Below are positions 42,031-56,200 of a DNA stretch of 64,000 nucleotides, piece after piece (the first letter of the stretch is position 1; the number at the start of each line of letters is the position of its first letter). This stretch comes from UBA11606 sp965243715 (GTDB lineage Bacteria; Actinomycetota; Acidimicrobiia; Acidimicrobiales; Aldehydirespiratoraceae). The notes under the pieces were generated by a model. The model was not told the DNA's origin. It did no database searches and saw only the letters and a program-made list of their open reading frames with translations. Where the stretch lies: assembly GCA_965243715.1 (NCBI GenBank), contig CBDEVU010000017.1, positions 248,001 through 312,000 on the forward strand, given 5' to 3'. A program made the translations under genes and the position numbers.

Positions 42031-43894
42031 GAGGTGACCTCCGTGATGCGTTGGACAAGCTCAGCCGCGGTAAAGGGCTGCCCCGAAACCTTAGAAATCA
42101 CCCTGGCATCGACAAGGAACTCGGCTCGCAGAAGTTTCGAAAGTTGTCCGAGGTTCAATTCCGGGACGATCACGTTGTCGAAATCGGCCAGAATGTCGCC
42201 TAGGTTGGGGGCAAACGGGTGGAGATGGGTGAGGTGTACGTGGGCGATCTTCTCGCCGCGGCGCCGCATCCGGCCCACCGCTCCGGTGATTGCTCCCCAA
42301 GTCGATCCCCAACCAACGACGATGGTGGCAGCGTCACGGTCGCCAGAAATCTCCAGCGGTGGGAGTTTCTCGGCGATCTTCTGGATCCGTTCCGCGCGCA
42401 GGTGAACCATCGCCTCGTGATTGTCGGGCGCGTACGAAATATGGCCGGTGCCGTCTTCTTTTTCGATGCCGCCAATGCGATGCATGAGAGTCGCGGTGCC
42501 GGGGATCGCCCAGGGGCGCACCATGTCGTCGTTGCGTATATAGGGCCAATAGACCTCACGACCTTCGTCGTCGAGTCCGTTGGTTTCGGTCGCGAAGGTT
42601 GGATTTATGGAGGGTAACGTTGCTATTTCCGGCAGCCGCCACGGCTCGGTGCCGTTGGCTAGATAACCATCGCTCAACAGCAAGACCGGCGTGGTGTATT
42701 CGACGGCAATACGCACGGCCTCCAAGGCAGCGTCGAAACAACCTGAGGGCGAACGGGCGGCCACCACCGGCAGCGGCGCCTCGCCATGACGCCCATACAT
42801 CGCCATCATGAGGTCGGCGGCTTCGGTCTTGGTTGGCAATCCCGTCGATGGACCCCCGCGTTGGATGTCGATAACCACCAACGGCAACTCGAGGCTCACC
42901 GCGAGTCCTAGGGTTTCACTCTTGAGAGCGAGACCAGGGCCGCTGGTAGTGGTGACACCGATGTGCCCGCCGTAACTGGCACCCAATGCCGACCCGATCG
43001 CGGCAATCTCATCTTCGGCTTGAAACGTGCGGACCCCGAAGTTCTTGTGTTTCGACAACTCGTGGAGGATGTCGGTGGCGGGCGTGATCGGATACGAGCC
43101 CAAGAAAAGCGGTAGTCCCGCTTGCTGGGACGCCGCGATCAGGCCCCACGACAGAGCGGTACTTCCGTTGATGTTGGTGTAGGTGCCCGCGGGGAGTTTG
43201 GCCGGTCGCACGGTGAGACGGCAGGCGGAAAGCTCAGCCGTCTCGCCGAAGGCATTCCCCGCCTTGTAGGCCGCCTCGTTCGCCGCGATAATCTGCTCTT
43301 GGCCCTTGAACTTTTCGCGGATCCAGATCATGGTCGGGGCTGCGGGCCGTGAATAGAGCCAAGACACTAGGCCGAGGGCGAAGAAGTTCTTCGACCGTTC
43401 GGCGTGGCGCGGCTTCACCCCGAGTTCCTTGCATGCTTGCTTGGTTAGGGTGGTCATCGGCGCGGTAATAACCGTGTAACCGGCCAGTGACCCGTCTTCC
43501 AGCGGGTTGAGTTGGTAGCCTGCCTTAGCGAGGTTGCGGGCACTGAACGCGTCGGCGTTGGCGATGATGGTGCCACCGGACTCGAGTTTGGGTAGGTCGG
43601 CCTTCATCGCGGCCGGGTTCATGGCCACCAACACATTCGGCGCGTCGCCTGGTGTGGTGATGTCGTGGTCCGAGATGTGGATTTGGAAGGCAGAGACGCC
43701 CGCTAGAGTTCCCGCGGGCGCCCGAATCTCAGCGGGGAACTCGGGAGTGTGGCCAAATCGTTGCCGAACAAGGCGCTCGCCGACGTGAAGCGATCGCCCG
43801 TTAGCTGCATCCCGTCGCCGGAATCACCCGCGAAGCGGATGATGATCCTCTCCACCTCGCGAATGTTCATTGAAAGATCGGTGGTCTTGGTCAC
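42027..43894 (-). CDS. korA: 2-oxoacid:ferredoxin oxidoreductase, fused gamma-alpha subunit; apparent 1-nt frameshift
   Basis: Likely start GTG 43894 (AAGGGG 6 nt upstream), about 622 residues if the frame is restored. The gamma part 'IIIRFAGDSGDGMQLTGDRF' reads to '...FGNDLATLP' and then shifts at 43738-43741: CCGAGTTCCCC. One extra T (TTT for TT) would continue as 'FPAEIRAPAGTLAGVSAFQ' into the downstream frame, where 'LVAMNPAAMKADLPKLESG' and the alpha part ('LFLGSYPITPATDILHEL', 'AEDEIAAIGSALGASYGG') follow. The downstream reading frame therefore appears truncated at 43634. The intact partner korB suggests a sequence error rather than a dead gene. Confidence 0.85.
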
Positions 43895-43969
43895 CTGCTG
43901 CCCCTTAGTTCCTAGCGGTGGTAGGTACCGGTAACGCGACCATAGGCCCCGCGCCGGTAGTAGGAGCAA

Positions 43970-44335
43970 TTACCCCGCCGAAGAAAACCCATCGCCCGCC
44001 TTCTCAGTCGCCTCAAGCAACGCGCCTGCCACCGCTCGCCTCGCCTTGGTCGAACCCGGCTTAGTGACTAGGGCGGCCGCCACTTCAGTACGGCTTTGGG
44101 TGCCGCCGCCGGTGCGAAAGAAGCGACGCTGGACGGTGCCGACCACTACGACCTGATCCCCAAAATCGACCCGTGGTGCCCGACTCGGCCTGAGCCACGA
44201 AACCGGCACGCTTTGTCGAGGCCCGTCGCCCGCCGCGTCGGTGGTGACCTCGTACTGAATCAGTTCATCGCCGGACGGCAATGTGCGACTCCGAGGTGTA
44301 CTCGAAAGCGAGCCTTCCAAGATGACAATATTCAT
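43970..44335 (-). CDS. Small OB-fold single-stranded-DNA-binding-like protein
   Basis: 121 residues from ATG 44335, with AGGAG 7 nt upstream; the 31 codons before it are spurious. 'MNIVILEGSLSSTPRSRTL', 'GDELIQYEVTTD', 'VPVSWLRPSRAPRVDFGDQV' and 'VVVGTVQRRFFRTGGGTQSR' match the strand pattern of the SSB/OB fold. It lacks the acidic C-terminal tip of the main replication SSB, so it is probably a paralogue. Lies between korA and the TPR-like gene, same strand. Confidence 0.75.
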   Translation of the reverse strand: MNIVILEGSLSSTPRSRTLPSGDELIQYEVTTDAAGDGPRQSVPVSWLRPSRAPRVDFGDQVVVVGTVQRRFFRTGGGTQSRTEVAAALVTKPGSTKARRAVAGALLEATEKAGDGFSSAG

Positions 44336-44458
44336 AACGTCTCCTAGCGAAAATAGCCCCTGCCCGAGCACCCTGAGATAGGGACCAAGACACTGGGCAG
44401 ACCGAGGGGAAGTCGATGAGGTAACCATACGACCGAGTTGTGACAGCCCGAGCGTGAC

Positions 44459-45376
44459 TCAGCCCAAGGCCTTCACTCTGGCTTCAACATCAGCTAGGTC
44501 GGGGTCGTGGCGGGCCACCCACTTGAACAGCTCTCGAGCTCGGGGCGCCCGACCGGCGCGGTCGTAGAGATCGGCGAGGGCGTAAGCACGGCGGAGGTGA
44601 TGGCTTTGCGGTTTTTTGGGAGTAGGTCGGTTCTGTTCCAGCACCCGAATCGCTGCCGTGAGATCGCCTTGATCAGCTTTCGCACCAGCCACAACAATAC
44701 GTCCCTCCGCCACCAACTCCGCACTGGGTGAAGCCTTACCCAACTCAGCCCAGATCTCGTCAACGTCGCTCCAGCGCTGCAGCCCACGGTACGCATCGGC
44801 GAGCACTGGGTGCTGTTCGGTGGACCCGCTCAGCGCCCGGAACCTTTCGAGGTGGTAGACAGCTTTCTTCCACTGTCCGAGACGGTAGTGGACCAAACCC
44901 ATGAGTTCACGGCCTTCGGGGAGTTCCGGCGCCTCCCTTACGATGGGAGCAAGTGCGTCATAGGCATCTCGGAAACGCTCGGCAGCGAAAGCCTTGCTCG
45001 CCGCCTTGAGCCGGCCATGGAGCGACTTCGCCCGGACGTCGCCGACCAATTTCGTTAGCGTGACCGCGGGATCCTTGACCGGATGAGGGCGAGCGGGAAG
45101 GGGCCGACGATCATCGGTTCGCCGGGATCGAGAGCGGTTTACTGCCTTCGCCGCGGTGCGTTCGAGATCTTCGGCACGGGGAAGCGGGCGCTTCGGAGGC
45201 GGACGCGGCGGGCGTTCGTCACCTCGATCGGAGCCCGCTGAGTGGCGCTCTGGGCGCTGAGCCACCATTTCGGGATCGTCGTAATCCATGTTGCCCGCAC
45301 CACGACGAGCGATTCGACCCCAACTGGCTGGGCCCGCCAGGTCACGATCAGGCCGCCGCTCTCTATCAGTAGGCAT
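44459..45376 (-). CDS. TPR-repeat protein, probably the Rv1691-type neighbour of tyrS/tlyA
   Basis: 305 residues from ATG 45376 with AGGA 8 nt upstream. The first ~110 residues are basic, Pro/Arg-rich and probably disordered. From about 120 come helix pairs of TPR type: 'AASKAFAAERFRDAYDALAP', 'GLVHYRLGQWKKAVYHLERF', 'LADAYRGLQRWSDVDEIWAE' and 'ALADLYDRAGRAPRARELFK'. No enzyme motif. A TPR protein also lies between tyrS and the HAD gene in Mycobacterium (recollection); function unknown, likely protein binding. Confidence 0.7.
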   Translation of the reverse strand: MPTDRERRPDRDLAGPASWGRIARRGAGNMDYDDPEMVAQRPERHSAGSDRGDERPPRPPPKRPLPRAEDLERTAAKAVNRSRSRRTDDRRPLPARPHPVKDPAVTLTKLVGDVRAKSLHGRLKAASKAFAAERFRDAYDALAPIVREAPELPEGRELMGLVHYRLGQWKKAVYHLERFRALSGSTEQHPVLADAYRGLQRWSDVDEIWAELGKASPSAELVAEGRIVVAGAKADQGDLTAAIRVLEQNRPTPKKPQSHHLRRAYALADLYDRAGRAPRARELFKWVARHDPDLADVEARVKALG

Positions 45377-45419
45377 AGCAAGCAATCCTAGCGCCCGGCG
45401 GTGTCGGCGGCACGGGCGC

Positions 45420-45455
45420 AAAACGCACTCGGACCCCGCTTCCGCGAGGCCCGAG
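45420..45455 (-). terminator. Intrinsic terminator of the rRNA operon
   Basis: Minus strand: CTCGGGCCTCGC pairs over all 12 positions (two wobble pairs) with GCGGGGTCCGAG around a GGAA tetraloop, followed within 3 nt by TTTT. It lies about 10 nt beyond the 5S 3' end. Confidence 0.85.
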
Positions 45456-45464
45456 TTGGAGAAA

Positions 45465-45582
<118 letters not shown>

Positions 45583-45748
45583 TATGTTGTCGTCGCAGCC
45601 TCCTAGCTGCCCACCCTCAACCGAGGGGACAAAAGAACATGTGCACCGTGATGCGGTGCGAAGGATAGCCGAGGTCAGACCCCAGACCGCTCCTTCAGAA
45701 CTCCATAGCGAACACGAACACCCAGATCAATTGATCAGAATGTAAAAA

Positions 45749-50676
<4,928 letters not shown>

Positions 50677-51068
50677 TCTCCAGACCAGCCGAAGCTGTTC
50701 TGCAAATCGATGTATCGGTATCTCCCATCACGCTGACCGAGGTCTTTGTGATCGCGGGGAGACACCAACGTACTGAGAGCCGGCCACCGCTGGCTAGCAG
50801 TGACCATTTTGGTTTTGCTTCATCATCGCAAGATGAATCGGCATGGCTCGCCGAGGCCGTTGAGGGTCCTCGACATATTTGAATTGACAGATAACGCCAA
50901 TACGTCGCGAAACGTACTGCGCTACCCGCACTCGCTTTTGCGTCCGTCTCTTCCGTTTTCAAGGAGCAATCGGCACCGAAATGCCGGGCACTCGATCCGC
51001 AAGCGGAAAGTTGGTGCCAGTTGCCCGCTCCGACGAGGCCAAGAGGCCGCGGCTAGGAGCGAACTGCT

Positions 51069-51097
51069 ACAGTATCGGGACTATCTGGCCTGTGCAA
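51069..51097 (-). promoter_or_regulatory. Probable rRNA operon promoter
   Basis: Minus strand: TTGCAC (51097-51092), 17-nt spacer, TACTGT (51074-51069). It is the best sigma-70-like pair in the 479-nt gap between tyrS and 16S and points toward the rRNA genes; the leader would be about 385 nt. The rest of 50677-51155 is untranslated leader and spacer in which I recognise no gene. Confidence 0.6.
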
Positions 51098-51155
51098 CCT
51101 GATAGGGCGATTTCTTTTGGATCTTCACCATATTTCTCTGCGGCGGACGCCGCGG

Positions 51156-52448
51156 TTAGGGACCTAGCACCGCAAGGTGGCGTTGTTTCTTACCCCGCTG
51201 CACGAGGACGAACCGACCATCGACTGGATCGACGGGCGCTGTCGTTGCCTCGAGTTTGTTACCGTTGATCCGAATGCCGCCCTGAACGATGGTGCGACGG
51301 GCATCGCTACGAGACGAACACACCCGTGTAGCCACCAACAAATCCACCGCCGGTTCGTCCGTGGTGAGGACAGTCGCGGCGATTTCCGTCTCCGGAACTA
51401 TCCCCCGCAAGGCCTCTAGGCTCTCGCCAGCTAGCCCCAACTCTCCCCGCGCGAGTCCGCCAAAAAGGACTGCCGCTGCCAGCGTGGCCCGCCGGACTTC
51501 GGCGCTACCGTGGATGAGTTCGGTTACCGAGTCCGCTAACGCTCGCTGAGCGATCCGCTCCTCTGGGGCCTGACGATGCCTCTCCATAAGGTCGGCGACG
51601 TCAGCTACCGAAAGCAACGTGAACTGGAGCATGTTGCGCTCCACATCGCGGTCGTCGGTGCGCAGGAAGTATTGATGGAACTCGTAAGGAAGGGTGCGTT
51701 TCGCGCTTAGCCAGACCGCTCCATCGGCCGTCTTACCGAACTTGGTCCCATCGGCGCGGGTGACTAGAGGAACGGTAAGGGCATAAGCGGTCGCCTGTGA
51801 ACGCCGCCGTACCATGTCAATGCCAGCTGTGATGTTGCCCCACTGGTCGCTGCCCCCGATTTGCATCTCGCAACCCCAGTCGCGATGCAAGGCAAAGAAG
51901 TCGTTGGCCTGCAACAACATGTAGGAGAACTCGGTGTAGCTAATGCCGTGTTCGCCGTCGAGTCGACTCTTGATCGATTCTTTACCGAGCATCGTGTTCA
52001 CCGTGACGTGCTTGCCGACGTCGCGGAGAAACTCCAGCACGGTGACGGGGCTAAGCCAGTCGCGGTTGTCGGCGAGTAGCGCCACCCCGCCGATGTCGAG
52101 CAGTTTCGCCAACTGCTGCTTGATAGCAGCCAGGTTTCGGTCGAGTGTGGCGGCGTCGAGAAGGTTGCGTTCGTCGGAACGCCCCGAGGGATCGCCCACC
52201 ATTCCGGTGGCTCCGCCCGCGAGGGCAATAGGTCGGTGGCCAAAGTCTTGGAAGCGGCGCAAGACTAGGAGCGGTACTAAGTTGCCGACATGGAGGCTGT
52301 CGGCCGTCGGGTCAAATCCGCAGTACACGGTGACCGGCCCGGCATCGAGTCGGCGACGAAGCGCTGGCTCGTCGGTGGTGTCTTGGATCAACCCGCGAGC
52401 GTGCAGATCGTCAAGGATGGCGGCGCCGCGGCGGACTCCGGTGCTCAT
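51156..52448 (-). CDS. tyrS: Tyrosyl-tRNA synthetase
   Basis: 430 residues from ATG 52448; 63 codons upstream in the open frame are antisense to the PBP gene and not part of it. HIGH-type 'FDPTADSLHVGNLVPLL', 'GGATGMVGDPSGRSDERNLL', 'QIGGSDQWGNITAGIDMVRR' and KMSKS-type 'KFGKTADGAVWLS'. C-terminal S4 domain ('SRSDARRTIVQGGIRINGNK'). Charges tRNA-Tyr. Position before the rRNA operon and the TPR/HAD/tlyA block echoes Mycobacterium Rv1689. Confidence 0.96.
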   Translation of the reverse strand: MSTGVRRGAAILDDLHARGLIQDTTDEPALRRRLDAGPVTVYCGFDPTADSLHVGNLVPLLVLRRFQDFGHRPIALAGGATGMVGDPSGRSDERNLLDAATLDRNLAAIKQQLAKLLDIGGVALLADNRDWLSPVTVLEFLRDVGKHVTVNTMLGKESIKSRLDGEHGISYTEFSYMLLQANDFFALHRDWGCEMQIGGSDQWGNITAGIDMVRRRSQATAYALTVPLVTRADGTKFGKTADGAVWLSAKRTLPYEFHQYFLRTDDRDVERNMLQFTLLSVADVADLMERHRQAPEERIAQRALADSVTELIHGSAEVRRATLAAAVLFGGLARGELGLAGESLEALRGIVPETEIAATVLTTDEPAVDLLVATRVCSSRSDARRTIVQGGIRINGNKLEATTAPVDPVDGRFVLVQRGKKQRHLAVLGP

Positions 52449-52509
52449 GGCGCCAACGATATGCGGGTATGCGCTAGTTCGCTGTCGATTTACGGCAGAA
52501 TAAGCAACC

Positions 52510-54915
52510 ATGCGCTGCCCTCGTCGTTTCCTCCTTGCCGCGCTAGCCGTCAGCGTGGTGACGACATCATGCTCGGTCGAGACTAAAGATTTCGACACCC
52601 TCTTCGGAGAGGACTTCACGGTTGACACACTCGACACGGCTCAATCGTCACGCATCTGGGATCGCCACGGAACCCTCATTACCGAACTTCGGGCCGAACA
52701 GAACCGCACCGATATAGAGTTCGATGAGATCCCCGACCTTGTGTATAACGCCGTAGTCGCCATCGAAGACGAGCGCTTCTGGGACCACGCGGGCGTCGAC
52801 CTCAAGGCCATCTTGCGAGCGGCGCGGTCCAACGTCAGCGCGGGCGGGATCTCCCAGGGTGGCTCGACTATCACCCAACAGTACGTGGGCAACGTCTTTC
52901 TCGACCGGTCCGAGCAAACCGGAAGCCGCAAGATCGAAGAAATTTTCATGGCCCGCCGGTTCGAGCAGCGCTACAACAAGTCGTTCATCCTCGGAAAGTA
53001 CCTCAACTGGGTCTATTTCGGCAACGGCGCTTACGGTGTGGAAGCCGCGGCACGCACCTACTTCGGCTCACCCGCTTGCTCCCAGCAAAAACTCGCCACC
53101 GACGTCGACGACCGAGAATGTCTCAAGGTCAACGAACTCACCATCGTCCAGGCCGCCACGCTTGCGGGCCTCATCCAAGCACCGGGTCGGTATAACCCGC
53201 ACAAAAACTACGACGCGGCCCGCGATCGTCGCGACGTTGTGCTGTTGCGGATGTTCGCCAACGGCTACATCACCCAAGAAGAGTACGACGGGGCCCTCCT
53301 CGAACCTATCGTCCTCGTCGACGACATTCCGATCCTCGAGGAGCAGTACCCAGCCGCCCACTTCGTCGAAGACGTCAAGCAGTGGTTCCTAGATAATCCT
53401 GAGTTCGCTGCCACTCGTGACGAACGAGTCACGCTTCTTTTCGAGGGCGGTCTCGACATCCACACCACCATCGATCTCAAATTGCAGGCCGAGGCCGAAG
53501 CCCACATCGACGAGGTCCTCCCGCAAACGGCGTCCAACGGAACACCGAATCCTGACGCCGCCGCAGTCATCATGGGAACCACCGCGGGCGACGACGGCCA
53601 CATCTTGGCCATGGTCGGGGGACGTGACTTCTTTGGCGGCGACAACGACGCTAAGTTCAACCTCGCTAGCGGATCCGGACGACAAGCCGGGTCATCGATG
53701 AAGCCGATCGGGCTAGCCGCCGCCCTTCAGATCGGCATCCCGATTACTAAGGTCTACGACGCCAGCAGTCCGCTAGAGATCGACAACAGAGCCGTCTGCG
53801 GTCCGATATGGAAAGTCCGCGGCGGCGTAGACGGCCCCAGCACCTTGGCAGACGCGACCAAATGGTCACGCAACACGGTGTTTGCCCAACTCATGGTCGA
53901 ACTCGGTCCGCCGCGGTACATAGAGATGGCTGAAGCCCTAGGCATTGGTAAGGATCGGATCCAACCCGTCTGTGCCGCCATCCTTGGAACCGAGAACGTC
54001 AACATGGTCGAAATGGCCACGGTGTACGCCACCTTTGCCCGCGGCGGCGTACGGGTCGACCCAGTGTTGGTCACCAACATCACCCAACTCGATGGCACCA
54101 ACCTCTACCAGCACGCACCGGAGTCCGTCATCGTGCTCACCAAGACAGTCAACAATCAACTCACTTGGGCGCTGAGCCAGGTGATGTCGGGCACCGGTCG
54201 GCGCGCCGCGCTTGACAACCGAAAAGCGGCGGGCAAAACCGGCACTGCGCAGAACAACGCTGATGCCACGTTCATGGGTTTCACGCCCCAGCGAGCGACC
54301 GCTGTTTGGGTGGGCTATCCCGACGAACAGCTCCCCATGCGAACCCAGTTCCAAGGGGGCAAAGTCCAAGGTGGAACCTTCCCCGCAATCATTTGGAATA
54401 GACTCATGACCGCGGCCCATGTCGGAATCGAACCAACGGAGTTTCCGACCCCTCCCCCGTCGTCGACCACTACCACCCTCCCCGAGATACCAGAGGAAGC
54501 TGAAGTGCCGAACCTGGTCGGTCTTGAACTTACCGAGGAATTGATTACTCAGTTCAACGAGATGTTCTGGCTCATCGAGCAGGTTGAAGTAGAGACACTC
54601 AACCATCAGGCGGGGCAGGTCTTCAATCAGGTGCCGTTGGCGGGCCTGATCGTCCCCGGCGGCACTACCATCACGGTGGAGATCGCCATCGAACAGGTGA
54701 CCTCGGCGGTACCAACGGTAATCGGCTTGACCGAAGCCGAAGCCAAACAGGTAATCGCCGCGGCCGGTTTTGGCGTTGCCGTCGACCGAAGGGTGAATCC
54801 GGCCGCGAGCGACAATCCCCACCCGCCGGGTATCGTCTGGGCCCAAATCCCGCAACCGTCCGCGCCAGGCGCGGGGATCAATACGGTCACCATCTCAGTC
54901 AACCCCATCCCCTGA
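52510..54915 (+). CDS. Class A penicillin-binding protein (GT51 plus transpeptidase) with two PASTA domains
   Basis: 801 residues from ATG 52510. Short N-terminal hydrophobic stretch 'FLLAALAVSVVTTSC' ends in a possible weak lipobox Cys. Glycosyltransferase domain (about 60-240): 'VAIEDERFWDHAGVD', 'GGSTITQQYVGN' and 'KYLNWVYFGNGAYGVEAAA'. Transpeptidase: 'GSSMKPIGLAAAL' (SxxK), 'SRNTVF' (SxN), 'KTGTAQ'. After a Pro/Thr-rich linker come two PASTA repeats ('VPNLVGLELTEELITQ', 'VPTVIGLTEAEAKQVIAAAG'). Polymerises and cross-links peptidoglycan outside the membrane; PASTA domains may sense muropeptides. Divergent from tyrS. Confidence 0.95.
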   Translation: MRCPRRFLLAALAVSVVTTSCSVETKDFDTLFGEDFTVDTLDTAQSSRIWDRHGTLITELRAEQNRTDIEFDEIPDLVYNAVVAIEDERFWDHAGVDLKAILRAARSNVSAGGISQGGSTITQQYVGNVFLDRSEQTGSRKIEEIFMARRFEQRYNKSFILGKYLNWVYFGNGAYGVEAAARTYFGSPACSQQKLATDVDDRECLKVNELTIVQAATLAGLIQAPGRYNPHKNYDAARDRRDVVLLRMFANGYITQEEYDGALLEPIVLVDDIPILEEQYPAAHFVEDVKQWFLDNPEFAATRDERVTLLFEGGLDIHTTIDLKLQAEAEAHIDEVLPQTASNGTPNPDAAAVIMGTTAGDDGHILAMVGGRDFFGGDNDAKFNLASGSGRQAGSSMKPIGLAAALQIGIPITKVYDASSPLEIDNRAVCGPIWKVRGGVDGPSTLADATKWSRNTVFAQLMVELGPPRYIEMAEALGIGKDRIQPVCAAILGTENVNMVEMATVYATFARGGVRVDPVLVTNITQLDGTNLYQHAPESVIVLTKTVNNQLTWALSQVMSGTGRRAALDNRKAAGKTGTAQNNADATFMGFTPQRATAVWVGYPDEQLPMRTQFQGGKVQGGTFPAIIWNRLMTAAHVGIEPTEFPTPPPSSTTTTLPEIPEEAEVPNLVGLELTEELITQFNEMFWLIEQVEVETLNHQAGQVFNQVPLAGLIVPGGTTITVEIAIEQVTSAVPTVIGLTEAEAKQVIAAAGFGVAVDRRVNPAASDNPHPPGIVWAQIPQPSAPGAGINTVTISVNPIP

Positions 54916-54931
54916 TTTCTGAGGTCGACAA

Positions 54932-55510
54932 GTGAGCGAAACCAAACCCATCGAGGACGGCTGTGAGCCCGCCCCGCCCTACTGGACCTTCGGCCGGGTC
55001 GGGCTAGGGTTGGTGGTGATCGCGTTCGTGGCCTTCTGGGGCTGGATCTACCTCTTCGCCCCGCGCGAGAACCCCGACCGTTTCAGCACCACCGCCTACG
55101 CCAGCGCAGCCGAACCCATCTGTGCCTTGGCTCAGGCCGACATCGACGCTTTGCCGAGCGGTCGGCGCACACCAACCCCGGCAGAGCGGGCCATAACGGT
55201 GCGTCAAGGTACCGAGATCACGTCCCAGATGATCAACGATCTCAAAGCCCTCGCCCTCGTCCCCGGCCTCGTCCAAGACCCCAAGGACGCCACCACCCTG
55301 CGCCGGTGGTTCGAGGATTGGGAAGACGGCTACCTCGTTGATCGCTGGGCGCACGTCGAGAAGCTCGAAAACGCAACCGCCGACACCGACGACCGAGACC
55401 TCGCCTTCATTGTGCAGGAGCGGGTCTCGGGTGGTTTCTACACCCGGCGCATTGACGGCCTAGCCAATGTGAACGACATGGAGTCGTGCCACGTGCCCGG
55501 CGACATCTAA
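54932..55510 (+). CDS. Hypothetical single-pass membrane protein
   Basis: 192 residues from GTG 54932, 16 nt after the PBP stop. One transmembrane helix at about 26-46 ('VGLGLVVIAFVAFWGWIYLF'), then an extracytoplasmic domain of ~145 residues with a Cys pair ('EPICALAQADIDALP', 'MESCHVPGDI') that could form a disulfide. No family recognised. Co-oriented with the PBP, so probably co-transcribed and perhaps envelope related. Confidence 0.7.
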   Translation: MSETKPIEDGCEPAPPYWTFGRVGLGLVVIAFVAFWGWIYLFAPRENPDRFSTTAYASAAEPICALAQADIDALPSGRRTPTPAERAITVRQGTEITSQMINDLKALALVPGLVQDPKDATTLRRWFEDWEDGYLVDRWAHVEKLENATADTDDRDLAFIVQERVSGGFYTRRIDGLANVNDMESCHVPGDI

Positions 55511-55515
55511 GCCGG

Positions 55516-55560
55516 CCAGCACTGTTTAGGCCAGCACTGTTTAAGCCAGTACTGTTTAGG
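55516..55560. repeat. 15-bp tandem repeat, three copies, over the NUDIX stop codon
   Basis: CCAGCACTGTTTAGG at 55516-55530, CCAGCACTGTTTAAG at 55531-55545, CCAGTACTGTTTAGG at 55546-55560, each differing at one or two bases. Each has TTA, a TAA stop on the minus strand; the last is the NUDIX stop. Fills the space between convergent gene ends. Confidence 0.92.
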
Positions 55561-56200
55561 CCCGGCTAAGCGAACGCGCTAGCGCCAAGCCGTTAGCGGC
55601 CAACCGCTGTAGGCCTAAATCGGCGCCTAGGGCATCGAGTTCGGCTGGGTGAACCCAACGGTTGGCCTCCGACTCGTGGTTGGTGTCAACGTCGGCTCCG
55701 GCGGGGGCGAGGACGACGAAACGAACGTCGTAGTGGAGATGGGCGTCTTCGTCGCCAGGGCACACTTCGTGAATGTCAAGGTCAACGGCCACCGGCCAAA
55801 CTTTGAGTCCGACGATGCCGGTCTCTTCTGTGGCCTCCCGCAGGGCCACAGCGGCCAAATTGGCGTCGCCATCGGCGTGCCCACCCGGCTGGACCCAGAT
55901 CTGGAGTTTGCTGTGGAACAGCACCAGGGTGCGTTGGAGATCCGCATGCACGACTAGGGCCGATCCGGTGAAATGACCGGGTCGCTCATCTCGCTGAAGC
56001 GGCCGGGGGCGAGTATCAAGCAACTCCCGCATACGGCGACGCTCGTTAGCTAGCGCCGGATCGGTGAGCGGTTCGATCGCGGCCCAAGCCCGAGCGATAT
56101 CGACGGAGCCCGCCAGAAGCGGCGAATCAGCGGTTAAAAAGCCCACCGAGCGGAGGCCCTCAACCGTCAAGGCAGGCCCGGAACCGAACGAGTTGATCAA
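55556..56200 (-). CDS. NUDIX hydrolase
   Basis: 214 residues if TTG 56200 is used, which overlaps argH by 41 nt; a later start is quite possible because the first ~20 residues are unremarkable. Nudix box 'GGHADGDANLAAVALREATE' then 'ETG': the REx2EE core is intact but the first Glu of the consensus is Asn/Ala. 'LVVHADLQRTLVLFHSKLQI' and 'VCPGDEDAHLHYDVRFVVLA' are typical of the family. Substrate unknown. Last gene of the arginine run. Confidence 0.85.
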   Translation of the reverse strand: MINSFGSGPALTVEGLRSVGFLTADSPLLAGSVDIARAWAAIEPLTDPALANERRRMRELLDTRPRPLQRDERPGHFTGSALVVHADLQRTLVLFHSKLQIWVQPGGHADGDANLAAVALREATEETGIVGLKVWPVAVDLDIHEVCPGDEDAHLHYDVRFVVLAPAGADVDTNHESEANRWVHPAELDALGADLGLQRLAANGLALARSLSRA

